The notes beneath the pieces are model-generated. The model was given only the letters and a program-made list of their open reading frames with translations, searched no databases and had not been told where the DNA came from. Shown piece after piece: positions 15,266 to 23,081 of a DNA stretch of 36,912 bases. Numbering within the stretch: position 1 is the stretch's first letter; each line of letters starts with the position of its first letter. Source of the stretch: Anaerolineae bacterium (GTDB lineage Bacteria; Chloroflexota; Anaerolineae; J102); contig JALXCB010000170.1 of assembly GCA_026991225.1 (NCBI GenBank), forward strand, positions 1 through 36,912. Reading direction: 5' to 3'. The position numbers and the translations under genes are program-made.

Positions 15266-18200
15266 ATGGAAACGAGAAAAGCATTCACGACCGCCCTGTT
15301 GCTGGCTGTTCTGTTGACGGGGTTGATTTTTTGGGAAAGCGGCGCTGCCGCTTCGATTTCCGCCCTGGCGCCGCCTCAACCTCAAGGCCTGTTCATCGAC
15401 GCCTCATCCGCGGGCCTGCCCCAGCCCCAGGGAAAACACATCCTCCGCAGCCGCCTGGTCACCATCGACTATGAGCGATTGGAGGATGTCCGACTGCTCC
15501 TGAATCTCTTCCCCGATGCCGCGTTCACCATCATCCGTGATCGGGTCGAGCAGAACGCGTCGGGCAGCATAAGTTGGATCGGACATGTGCAGGACATGGA
15601 GGGGACCATCATCGTGCTGGTGCGCAGGGACGAGATGCTGACCGGGCTCATCACCACGCCCGTCGGCTCCTACCGCGTCACTTATCTGGGGGATGGGGTG
15701 CACGCGGTGCAACAGATGGACCCTGCGTACGTCCTGCCGCCCGTGGCGGGCGTGTTGCGAGATTATCTCGTTCCCGAAATCACGGCCAGGAAAAACGCAG
15801 GGGCGACCGCGGTCTCGGCCGCGGATGACGGCTCGGTCATCGACATCATGGTCGTCTACACCGACGACGCCGCGGACGCCACCATCCTCAGCGAGATCGA
15901 GGGCGCGGTGGCCTGGACCAACCAGAGCTACATCAACAGCGATATCAACCAGCGCCTGTGGCTGGTGCACACCATGGAAGTGTTGTATGACGAAGAGGAC
16001 CCCGATCTCCACGGCGGCAACCGCCTCAACTGGGACCTGAACAACATCACCGACCCCAACGACGGCGTCATCGACGACGTGCACCCCACCCGCAACGACT
16101 ATCACGCGGACCTGACCATGTTCGTGGTGGAGAACGCGGACAACGATGCCAACGTCTGCCGCGGCCTGGCCTGGCTTCAGGACCCCATCAGCCCTGATTT
16201 CGAGGATTACGGGTTCGCCACCATGGAAAGCTGTCTGGATTGGGGCCAGGTGATCTTCGCCCATGAGTTTGGGCACAACATGGGCGCCCGCCACGACTGG
16301 TACGTGGACGACGCCGCGACGCCCTTTCCCTACGCGCACGGCTACGTCCCAGCGGATTACGCCTTCCACACCATCATGGCGTACAGCTCCGAGTGCTCCG
16401 ACCAGGGCGCGAGTTGTCCCGGCATTCCCAACTTCTCCAATCCCAACATCGATTACAACGGCCAGCCCACGGGCGTGGATGACACCGGCCCCACCAATTG
16501 CACTGCGGGCTCGGTCCCGGCCCAACGCTGTCAGGCCGACAACCACCGCACCCTGAACAACTCGGCGCCCACGGTGGCGGGCTTCCGTCAGAGCGAGATC
16601 GTATGGACGGGCGCAGTGAACAGCGACTGGCACAACGCCTCCAACTGGGATATGCAGGAAGGCCCGGCGGGCTCGACCACGTTGGTGCACCGCGTGCCGC
16701 GCGAGTTCGACGACGTGCGCATCCCGGCCACAGCCACCGCGCCCGTCATCAGCGCCGACGCCGTGGCCCGCAACGTGCTCATCGAGGATGGCGCCACCCT
16801 TACCCAGTCCGCGGGCGTCCTCACCGTGTATGGCGATTGGGGGGTGCAGGGCGCGGGCGCGTTCCATGGCAACGGGGGCGAGGTCGTCCTGACGGGCAGG
16901 CTGCCCCAAAGCCTTATCGCCACCCCGGGCTCCTACTTCCCCAACCTCTCCATCGGGGATGGTGTCAGCACCCAGGAGATCACGCTGGGCAGCGACCTGG
17001 ACGTGAACGGCGACCTCACCCTTCAGACTAACGCCACCCTAACGGCGGGCGCGCACACGCTGCACGTGGCGGGCAACTGGAACGACAGCGGGCGTTTCGC
17101 CTACGGAACCAGCACCGTCATCCTGGATGGCGCGGCCCAGGACCTGAGCAAGCCCGTGAGCAGCGCGGTGCTGATGGATGAGCAGTTCAGCAAGGCGGAT
17201 GGCAAGGGCTGTGGGTGTAGCACGGCCTGGCTGCCCGATGGCTGGAAGCGGGAAACGGTGGATGGCTCCGGCTGGTTCGGCGGGGAGCTGCACGGCTACG
17301 ACGGCTCCGCCATCCTCTGGTGGGATTCCACCGACGGCTGGCTGTTCACCACCGGCTTCAACCTGGAGCCCGGCGTTACCTACCGCTTTTCCTTCGACTA
17401 CCGGGCGCGCAGCGGCGGGCCGGTGGACTTCAAGATCTACTATGGGGACGCCCAGGCTTCGGGCAGCATGACCACGCTCATCAGCACGGCCACCTCTTCC
17501 ACCAACGCCTACGCCACCCGAACGGATACGTTTACCGTGCCCGCGGCCGGAACGTATGTCTTCGGCATCCGGGCGCAAAAGGCGCCCGGCCCCTACGCCA
17601 TCGTGGACAATGTGAAGCTGGAGGCCCTGAGCGACCTGGCTTTCTACGACCTGCAGGTGGCCAGCACCGACCGGGCGCTGCTCTTCGACCACGATCTGAC
17701 CATGGTCCATGATCTGACGGTGGATGCGGGTGCGACGCTGGACCTGGCCAGTTACGACGCCACGGTGGACGGTGCGCTCACCAACAACGGGACGCTGCGG
17801 CAGACGAAGGCCGCGCCCGCGAGCGCGACCACCGATATTCTGCGCATCCGCAATAGCGCCGGAACCGCAGACGCTTATCTGGGCGTCGCCATCACGCCCG
17901 CCAGCGGCATGGGCGACGTCACAGTGGAAATCCAGGGCAATCAGACCGCGGGCTGCAACAGCGAAGACACCCTCATCCACCGCTGCTTCGACATCGCCCC
18001 CGCCACCAGCGCCTCCGCCACCATCCGCTTTTGGTATCTGAACAGCGAGCGCAACGGCTACGATCCTGCCAACATGCAGGTGTGGCACTGGAACGGCAGC
18101 AGTTGGGACGTGCAGGACAACGGCGGGGAGGTGCGCGGCACGGTGGGGAGCTATGAGTATGTCGAGGTGGACAACGTGAGCAGTTATTCTCCCTTCGGCC

Positions 18201-18544
18201 TGCGGGGCAAACCCCGGCCCATCGCCAGCGGCATCGCCATCGTCAGTTCCTCTATCCAGCTAAGCTGGACCCACAGCGACTCCTTCATCACCCAGTATCA
18301 AGTCTGGCGGGCGGCCGATGGCCCCTACGCCCAACCGGGCGATCCCGCCAGCCAGCTTTTGGACACCGTGCCCGCGCCCGCCAACGTGGGCGACACCGTC
18401 ACCTACACCGATAACGCCAGCAGCCTCGGTGACGCCGCCTCCAACGATTACTACTTCATCGTGGCGGAAGACGGCGCCGGAAATCAGTCGGCTGTGGACA
18501 GCCATACGGGCGAGTTCGATTTCAGTCTGGTTCCGGGACAATGA
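15266..18544 (+). CDS. Secreted multidomain metzincin metalloprotease (reprolysin-like)
   Basis: This large exported zinc endopeptidase of 1092 aa starts at ATG 15266 behind a CAGGAG site. Residues 5-30 form a signal peptide. The zinc motif H333-E-x2-G-H337-x5-H343-D344 (HEFGHNMGARHD) and a Met-turn at M371 (TIMAYSS) define a metzincin close to reprolysin/M12B-type bacterial enzymes. A 300-residue propeptide-like region precedes it. After the catalytic domain (about 205-445) come a beta-rich segment starting WTGAVNSDWHNASNWD, a jelly-roll/CBM-like segment (about 640-790) and a C-terminal fibronectin-III-like domain (about 985-1092). No sortase or type IX signal is visible. It has its own transcript, and its 3' side holds a MITE. 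The substrate is unknown. Confidence 0.88.
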   Translation: METRKAFTTALLLAVLLTGLIFWESGAAASISALAPPQPQGLFIDASSAGLPQPQGKHILRSRLVTIDYERLEDVRLLLNLFPDAAFTIIRDRVEQNASGSISWIGHVQDMEGTIIVLVRRDEMLTGLITTPVGSYRVTYLGDGVHAVQQMDPAYVLPPVAGVLRDYLVPEITARKNAGATAVSAADDGSVIDIMVVYTDDAADATILSEIEGAVAWTNQSYINSDINQRLWLVHTMEVLYDEEDPDLHGGNRLNWDLNNITDPNDGVIDDVHPTRNDYHADLTMFVVENADNDANVCRGLAWLQDPISPDFEDYGFATMESCLDWGQVIFAHEFGHNMGARHDWYVDDAATPFPYAHGYVPADYAFHTIMAYSSECSDQGASCPGIPNFSNPNIDYNGQPTGVDDTGPTNCTAGSVPAQRCQADNHRTLNNSAPTVAGFRQSEIVWTGAVNSDWHNASNWDMQEGPAGSTTLVHRVPREFDDVRIPATATAPVISADAVARNVLIEDGATLTQSAGVLTVYGDWGVQGAGAFHGNGGEVVLTGRLPQSLIATPGSYFPNLSIGDGVSTQEITLGSDLDVNGDLTLQTNATLTAGAHTLHVAGNWNDSGRFAYGTSTVILDGAAQDLSKPVSSAVLMDEQFSKADGKGCGCSTAWLPDGWKRETVDGSGWFGGELHGYDGSAILWWDSTDGWLFTTGFNLEPGVTYRFSFDYRARSGGPVDFKIYYGDAQASGSMTTLISTATSSTNAYATRTDTFTVPAAGTYVFGIRAQKAPGPYAIVDNVKLEALSDLAFYDLQVASTDRALLFDHDLTMVHDLTVDAGATLDLASYDATVDGALTNNGTLRQTKAAPASATTDILRIRNSAGTADAYLGVAITPASGMGDVTVEIQGNQTAGCNSEDTLIHRCFDIAPATSASATIRFWYLNSERNGYDPANMQVWHWNGSSWDVQDNGGEVRGTVGSYEYVEVDNVSSYSPFGLRGKPRPIASGIAIVSSSIQLSWTHSDSFITQYQVWRAADGPYAQPGDPASQLLDTVPAPANVGDTVTYTDNASSLGDAASNDYYFIVAEDGAGNQSAVDSHTGEFDFSLVPGQ

Positions 18545-18636
18545 ACGATAGGAACGCAGATAACGCAGATCGGAATGGATGAGCACAGGTGAGCGTCAAA
18601 CGTCAACCGTCAAACGTCAGGACATGACGCATGACG

Positions 18637-18861
18637 CTGATTGACTGACAAAACGCGTTGAGGTCTGCTTTGATCGCTCATATCGTCGACTGAAGTCGCA
18701 CCATGGCAGGCCTGCGGCCAGTGGACGGCCTCCGCCGTCCATTTTCATGCTGGAAATCAGGTCGACGAAGGTCGACCCCGGGCGCGAAGCGCCTAAAGAG
18801 TCCGAGTTTACTCGGTAAAAGCGGGCGGAAAGGCAGACTGCAAGATTTGTCAGTCAACCAG
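18637..18861 (-). mobile_element. 225-bp MITE, copy 1 (9-bp target duplication CGCATGACG)
   Basis: The ends are CTGATTGACTGACAAA and, inverted, CTGGTTGACTGACAAA. The perfect direct repeat CGCATGACG lies at 18628-18636 and 18862-18870. The interior is a chain of short palindromes (GGACGGCCTCCGCCGTCC, GGTCGACGAAGGTCGACC, GGCGCGAAGCGCC, CCGAGTTTACTCGG). It is inverted relative to copies 2 and 3 and differs from copy 2 at about nine positions by eye. Confidence 0.92.
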
Positions 18862-18942
18862 CGCATGACGTTTGACGAACTCGGCTTCCCGCGCCAACCT
18901 GGCCGCGAGGCATTTTCGTCCGTATCGGCAAGCTTTTGCTCG

Positions 18943-18979
18943 AAAAAAGACCCCAGCGCAGCAACCGCTGGCCGGGGTC
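18943..18979 (-). terminator. Rho-independent terminator of trxA
   Basis: Read on the minus strand, GACCCCGGCCAGCG pairs with CGCTGGGGTC (two-base bulge) and is followed by TTTTTT. It lies 22 bases after the trxA stop and is a textbook intrinsic terminator. Confidence 0.88.
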
Positions 18980-19001
18980 AAATTCTGTCAGGAGGAGAAA
19001 T

Positions 19002-19412
19002 TCAGGCGTCCAGCCACTTTTCGACCTTGTTGGCGAAGGCCACGTAGCTCTGGGCGCCCACGATGCGGTCCACCTCGCGGCCGTTCTTGATGAACAGCAC
19101 GGTGGGGATGCCCATGATGCCGAAACGGGCGGGCGTGTTGGGATTGTGGTCCACATCGAGCTTGGCCACCACGACGCGGCCATCGTATTCAGCCGCCAGG
19201 TCTTCGATGATGGGGGCGATGAGATGGCAGGGGTTGCACCATTCGGCCCACAGATCGACGATGGCGAGCTTATCCGCCTTCAGCACGACTTCCTCGAAAT
19301 CCGCATCTGTGACATGGATGGGCTTGGGGCGATTGGCCTGGGCCTGTGTGGAGGAGGTGGCTTGCGGCTTCTCATCTTTGCCGCCAAAGAGTTTTTCGAA
19401 TAAACCGGGCAT
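19002..19412 (-). CDS. trxA: Thioredoxin with N-terminal extension and CNPC active site
   Basis: This cytoplasmic thiol-disulfide oxidoreductase has 136 aa against about 105 for standard TrxA. The excess is a polar N-terminal tail of about 30 residues (GGKDEKPQATSSTQAQ). The active site reads W-C59-N-P-C62 instead of the usual WCGPC. The cis-proline loop GIPTV (P103) and the buried Asp (D53 of VDLWAEWC) are present, so it should be redox active with a shifted potential or partner range. An SD-like GGAG lies 8 bases before the ATG. A perfect terminator follows. The gene stands alone between two inverted copies of the 225-bp MITE, one ending 140 bp past its stop and the other starting 80 bp before its start. 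Confidence 0.92.
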   Translation of the reverse strand: MPGLFEKLFGGKDEKPQATSSTQAQANRPKPIHVTDADFEEVVLKADKLAIVDLWAEWCNPCHLIAPIIEDLAAEYDGRVVVAKLDVDHNPNTPARFGIMGIPTVLFIKNGREVDRIVGAQSYVAFANKVEKWLDA

Positions 19413-19492
19413 ATGACTATCTCCAGAAAGGTGGATGGAAATGAATCGTGTTCGTCCTTATTCGATTATCTGGCATCCCAAAAAGTTACATG

Positions 19493-19717
19493 CTGATTGA
19501 CTGACAAATCTTGCAGTCTGCCTTTCCGTACGCTTTTACCGAGTAAACTCGGACTCTTTAGGCGCTTCGCGCCCGGGGTCGACCTTCGTCGACCTGATTT
19601 CCAGCATAAAAATGGACGGCGGAGGCCGTCCACCGGCCGCAGGCCTGCCATGGTGCGACTTCAGTCGACAGTATGAGCGACCAAAGCAGACCTCAACGCG
19701 TTTTGTCAGTCGATCAG
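19493..19717 (+). mobile_element. 225-bp MITE, copy 2 (9-bp target duplication AGTTACATG)
   Basis: The ends are CTGATTGACTGACAAA and, inverted, CTGATCGACTGACAAA. The perfect direct repeat AGTTACATG lies at 19484-19492 and 19718-19726. It has the same length and palindrome chain as copy 1, in opposite orientation. It sits 80 bp upstream of trxA, close to where the trxA promoter must be. Confidence 0.92.
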
Positions 19718-19833
19718 AGTTACATGTCTCCAGACCTTCGGGAGGTAGAAAAACACATTCTCATCTGCCCAGGCCGCCGGACTGATTTTCCATCCCACGG
19801 CCACCCGTGCTAGAATGAATATGCTGATTTTTA

Positions 19834-20095
19834 GTAACTACACCGGTATCCAACAAAACGTCTTGCCACGAAGGCTCGGCCCCCCTCCGGCTCCCCCCGA
19901 GCTACGCTCAGGGGGAGGGGACGAAGACAATGCAGGTTTGCAAGTTTGCAGGTCGCAAGTGGCAAGTGCTTCTGGCTGCGAGGTTTTTCACCTGCTACTT
20001 GCTACCTGCCACCTGCCACTTTTCCTCTTCGCGCCTTCGTGTCGTCGTGTCTTCGTGGTTTTTGCCTCGCTATGAGGGGGGACGTGTATAGTTAC
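19834..20095 (+). mobile_element. GTAAC-family element, copy G (262 bp, 8-bp target duplication)
   Basis: It begins GTAACTACACC and ends TATAGTTAC. The direct repeat GATTTTTA lies at 19826-19833 and 20096-20103. The interior differs from other copies: GGCTCCCCCCGAGC/GCTCAGGGGGAG and a TTGCAAGTTTGCAGG with CCTGCTACTTGC-type fold-back. Only the outermost bases match copies A-E, so it shares ends rather than cargo. Confidence 0.75.
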
Positions 20096-20124
20096 GATTT
20101 TTATTCTCCCGGAGGTAGAAGAAC

Positions 20125-20259
20125 ATGGCCCGTCGCAAACGCATCAACAAGCAGCAACCCAAGAAGAAGATCAACTGGACGACCACGATCTGGTACATCA
20201 TCGGCGCTTTGATCGTGATCGCGATGGTGTTCTCTTTGGTCGCTGGCGCTTTCCGCTAA
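20125..20259 (+). CDS. Small basic single-span membrane protein (44 aa)
   Basis: This short gene has a strong GGAGGTAGAAGAAC leader directly before the ATG. The product starts with a highly basic segment (MARRKRINKQQPKKK) and continues with one hydrophobic helix (about residues 21-41, rich in Ile, Val and Leu), ending AGAFR. The arrangement predicts an inner-membrane protein with its basic N-terminus in the cytoplasm. It lacks SecE signatures, and I do not recognise a named family. A 262-bp GTAAC-type element appears to be inserted in its 5' leader. The EamA transporter gene begins 82 bp downstream on the same strand. The good ribosome-binding site and coherent topology support it as real. 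Confidence 0.72.
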   Translation: MARRKRINKQQPKKKINWTTTIWYIIGALIVIAMVFSLVAGAFR

Positions 20260-20341
20260 GAAGACCGCTTTCATTCACCCGGAAGCCGTTTCCCCTGGGC
20301 GACGGTTTCAATCCCCACATCCGTGGGTTTGACCATCTCCC

Positions 20342-21205
20342 ATGGCCAATCTCACTCGAGGCGCCAAGATCGGACTGCTATACGTTGTGATAGCGGTCTT
20401 CTTTTTTTCCACCAGCCCCATCTTCATCCGCTGGGCCGACACCATCTCCAGTTACGAGATCACCTTCTGGCGGCTGACCACCGCGGCCCTGACCGTGGGC
20501 GTGATGATGTGGATCAAGCGGGAGCGCTGGCATGTCCCGCGGGATGCGTGGGGGAAGTTTCTGCTGTTTGGGTTGATCACCGCCCTGCATTTTCTGTGCT
20601 ATATCGCTTCCCTCTCTTTCACCACCATCGCCCACTCCCTGGCCATCGTCTACACCGCGCCCGTCTTCGTCACGCTGTTCTCCGCCATTTTCCTCAAGGA
20701 GCACATTCCCTATCGCAAATGGGGCGGGATTCTGATCACCGTGGTGGGGATTGGCATCCTGGCTGGGTTTCAGCCGAATTTCACCCGGCGTATGCTTTTT
20801 GGCGACCTGTTGGCCCTGGGTTCCGCCATCACGTTTGGGCTTTACAGCATCGCCGGGCGGTCGCAGCGACATCATTACAGCCTCTTTACCTACGCCATCA
20901 CCACCTACGGGACGGCGGCGCTGTGGGCCATGCCCGCGGCCGCGTTCACCTTCACGCCCGGCGGCTACACCGCCAAAACCGTACTCAGCATCCTGGGCAT
21001 GGGCATCTTTCCCCTGGGCTTCGGTCACACCCTCTACAACGCGGCCCTGCGCCGGGTGCACGCCTCCTATGCCAATGTCATCGCCACGCAGGAGGTGACA
21101 GGCGGCATTATCCTGGGTGCGTTGCTGCTGAGCGAAATTCCGGGCGTCAATGAAATCATCGGGGTCATTGTGGCTCTGTTTGGCATTTTGATTGTGATTT
21201 TATGA
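20342..21205 (+). CDS. EamA/DMT-superfamily transporter
   Basis: This inner-membrane protein of 287 aa has about ten hydrophobic segments arranged as two EamA repeats (about residues 10-145 and 150-287). Family features include FSTSPIFIRWA in helix 1, YIASLSFTTIAHSLAIVYTAPVFV in the first repeat, and the matching ALRRVHASYANVIATQEVTGGIILGALLLSE in the second. Such proteins export or exchange metabolites such as amino acids, nucleotide sugars or drugs; the substrate cannot be read from sequence. The ATG at 20342 has no strong Shine-Dalgarno site. It follows the 44-aa membrane protein gene on the same strand. Confidence 0.9.
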   Translation: MANLTRGAKIGLLYVVIAVFFFSTSPIFIRWADTISSYEITFWRLTTAALTVGVMMWIKRERWHVPRDAWGKFLLFGLITALHFLCYIASLSFTTIAHSLAIVYTAPVFVTLFSAIFLKEHIPYRKWGGILITVVGIGILAGFQPNFTRRMLFGDLLALGSAITFGLYSIAGRSQRHHYSLFTYAITTYGTAALWAMPAAAFTFTPGGYTAKTVLSILGMGIFPLGFGHTLYNAALRRVHASYANVIATQEVTGGIILGALLLSEIPGVNEIIGVIVALFGILIVIL

Positions 21206-21245
21206 GGTCATCCAAGTGGCCCGCTCGCTGATACTATGGCGGGCT

Positions 21246-21333
21246 ACGTAGACCCGTAGACCGGGTGGGGGAGCGACGCGACCCGGTTTCCCTGGTTTTC
21301 TGGTCTACCGGTCTACTGGTTTCCCGGTTTACC
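21246..21333. repeat. Intergenic repeat class R5, copy c
   Basis: ACGTAGACCCGTAGACCGGG on the left pairs with CCCGGTTTCC, GGTCTACCGGTCTACTGG and TTTCCCGGTTTACC on the right. It starts the 540-bp repeat-filled gap between the EamA gene and lysA. Confidence 0.72.
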
Positions 21334-21351
21334 AAATCTATTTTCATAGCA

Positions 21352-21490
21352 AGCTCGCCGATACCGATGAAAATGCCACGCGGCCAGGTGGGTGCGGGAA
21401 GCCAAGCACGTAATGCGTAATGCGTGATGCGTAACGATCTCACGTTTCATGTTTTCACGCATCACGTTCGTTGCAGGCTCGCTCAACGTT
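21352..21490. repeat. Intergenic repeat class R3, copy e (long form)
   Basis: AGCTCGCCGATACCGATGAAAATG, GCGGCCAG and GCGGGAAGCCAAGC lead into GTAATGCGTAATGCG, CACGTTTCATG, CACGCATCACG and GCTCGCTCAACG. It is preceded by the border word CTATTTTCATAGCA at 21338-21351. Confidence 0.75.
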
Positions 21491-21530
21491 GTTCTGACGA
21501 TCCTCAATCCTAATCCGACTCCTATTTCCA

Positions 21531-21704
21531 TAGCAGGCGTCACGAGCGAAAGCTCGCCGATACGGACGAAAATGAGAACGCAGATGACATGGATGCTTCG
21601 CATCGCAGATTTCCGCAGATGATTTTTACAGATTTTTTCTTTTTATCTGCGTTCATCCGTTTCAATCTGCGTCATCTGCGTCCTCCAAATTTATTTTCAA
21701 AGCA
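21531..21704. repeat. Intergenic repeat class R4, copy c
   Basis: It is bounded by CTATTTCCATAGCA and TTATTTTCAAAGCAG, with AGCTCGCCGATACGGACG, GAACGCAGATGACATGG and the GCAGATTTT/ATCTGCG fold-back between them. It is nearly the same unit as copy a at 6201 and ends 45 bases before the lysA start chosen here. Confidence 0.75.
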
Positions 21705-21748
21705 GCGATCCTTTGCAACTCCGAACTCACGTTTTCATTCCTGGGCCT

Positions 21749-23071
21749 ATGCTTCCTACCAAGTTCCCCCGCCATCTCTGGCCCCTCAGCCTTCACTTCT
21801 TCCAAAAGCGTCTGTTCCTGGGCGAGCATGATCTGACCGATCTCGCCCGGCGGCTGGGCGCGCCCCTCTATCTCTACGATCTGGCCACCCTCGATCACGC
21901 CATCAGCGCCTACCGGCATGGGTTGCGGGGCTGGCCCGGCCCCAGCCTCATCGCCTACGCCTCGAAAGCATGGCTCAGCCTGCCCCTGGCGCAATTGCTG
22001 GCCCGCCGCGGCCTGGGCTTCGACGTGGTTTCGGTAGGCGAATTGGAGATCGCCCAGCGCGGGGGCGCAGACCCACGCCTGATTCATATCCACGGCAACA
22101 ACAAATCGCCCGGGCTGCTGGCCCGAGCCGCGGACGCGGGCGTGGGCGGGATCGTCGTGGACAATCTTCACGAATTGACGTTGCTGGAAAAAATGCAGCC
22201 GCCCGCGCCTCTGAGCCTCTGGCTGCGTCTCAATCCCGACCAGTCGCCCGACACCCACGCTTATCGTCAGACCGGGCACTACGGATCGAAATTCGGGCTG
22301 AGCTGGGAAGAGGCGCAGATCGCGGCCCGGCGCATCGCCCAGGCGCCCCACTTGCAGCTCACGGGCCTTCATGCGCACATCGGCTCCCAATTCTTCGACC
22401 TGAAGCCTCTGTTCCGGGCCATCGACCGATTGGCGGCGTTGGCCGCGTGGGTGCAGGGGCAGGGCCTGGGGGAGGTACGCTATTTCTCCCCCGGCGGCGG
22501 TCTGGGCGTTCCCTATCACCCAGATGACCCCGCGCCGCGGTTGGTCGAGGCGGTGCGCGGGCTCAGCGAGTATGCGGCCCGGGCCTGGCAAGAGCGGGTG
22601 GGTGGGCCTTATCCCACCCTGGCGCTGGAACCTGGCCGTAGTTTGATTGCCCGCGCGGGGCTGGCATTGTATACTGTGGGCGCCATGCGCCATCTGACCA
22701 CGGGCCAACGCATCATCGCCGTGGACGGCGGCATGAGCGACAATCTCCGCCCCGCCCTGTACGGCGCCCGCTACACCGCGGCCCTGGCCCATGCGCCCCT
22801 GGCCCCGACCGCGGGCCCTGCCCGCATCGTCGGGCCATTGTGCGAAAGCGGCGATTTCCTCATCGACAGCATCGACCTGCCCAAAGCCCATCCCGGCGAC
22901 GTTCTGGTCGTTCCCAGCTCGGGCGCATATCACCTGAGCATGGCCAGCAACTACAACGGCATGTTGCGCCCGGCCGTCTGGCTTCACGCCCGCGGGAAAC
23001 TTATTCCCATGCAGCGTCGAGAGACCGTCGCCGACCTGCTGCGACGCGACTTTCCATTACCCCCACAATGA
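21749..23071 (+). CDS. lysA: Diaminopimelate decarboxylase family (fold-III PLP enzyme)
   Basis: The enzyme decarboxylates meso-diaminopimelate to L-lysine in the last step of lysine synthesis. The PLP Lys is K73 in IAYASKAW. The phosphate-binding glycine run is GGGLGVPY (249-256), the substrate-loop HIGSQ is at 210-214, EPGRS is at 294-298, and the second-subunit Cys is C365 in CESGDF. GAYHLSMASNYNG near the C-terminus completes the signature. The ATG at 21749 gives 440 aa, the usual length; a TTG at 21713 would lie against repeat R4. No strong Shine-Dalgarno site is seen. glmU-like follows after 10 bp. A related decarboxylase is possible, but DAP specificity is favoured by the HIGSQ and CESGD blocks. 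Confidence 0.9.
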   Translation: MLPTKFPRHLWPLSLHFFQKRLFLGEHDLTDLARRLGAPLYLYDLATLDHAISAYRHGLRGWPGPSLIAYASKAWLSLPLAQLLARRGLGFDVVSVGELEIAQRGGADPRLIHIHGNNKSPGLLARAADAGVGGIVVDNLHELTLLEKMQPPAPLSLWLRLNPDQSPDTHAYRQTGHYGSKFGLSWEEAQIAARRIAQAPHLQLTGLHAHIGSQFFDLKPLFRAIDRLAALAAWVQGQGLGEVRYFSPGGGLGVPYHPDDPAPRLVEAVRGLSEYAARAWQERVGGPYPTLALEPGRSLIARAGLALYTVGAMRHLTTGQRIIAVDGGMSDNLRPALYGARYTAALAHAPLAPTAGPARIVGPLCESGDFLIDSIDLPKAHPGDVLVVPSSGAYHLSMASNYNGMLRPAVWLHARGKLIPMQRRETVADLLRRDFPLPPQ

Positions 23072-23081
23072 CTCCATCATC

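Noticed and set aside
18703-18861. A 53-residue reading frame (starting MAGLRPVDGLRRPF) inside the 225-bp MITE
   Set aside because: It is open in copies 1 and 2 but in copy 3 the start codon is lost and a stop interrupts it. It has no ribosome-binding site and consists of palindromic DNA.
18637-19717. Composite transposon carrying trxA between two inverted MITE copies
   Set aside because: Each copy has its own distinct 9-bp duplication (CGCATGACG and AGTTACATG). A single composite insertion would leave one shared duplication at the outer ends only.
19727-19833. A second gene start at the GGGAGGTAGAA sequence near 19738
   Set aside because: It resembles the SD site of the 44-aa gene, but no start codon follows at a workable distance (ACACATTC follows).
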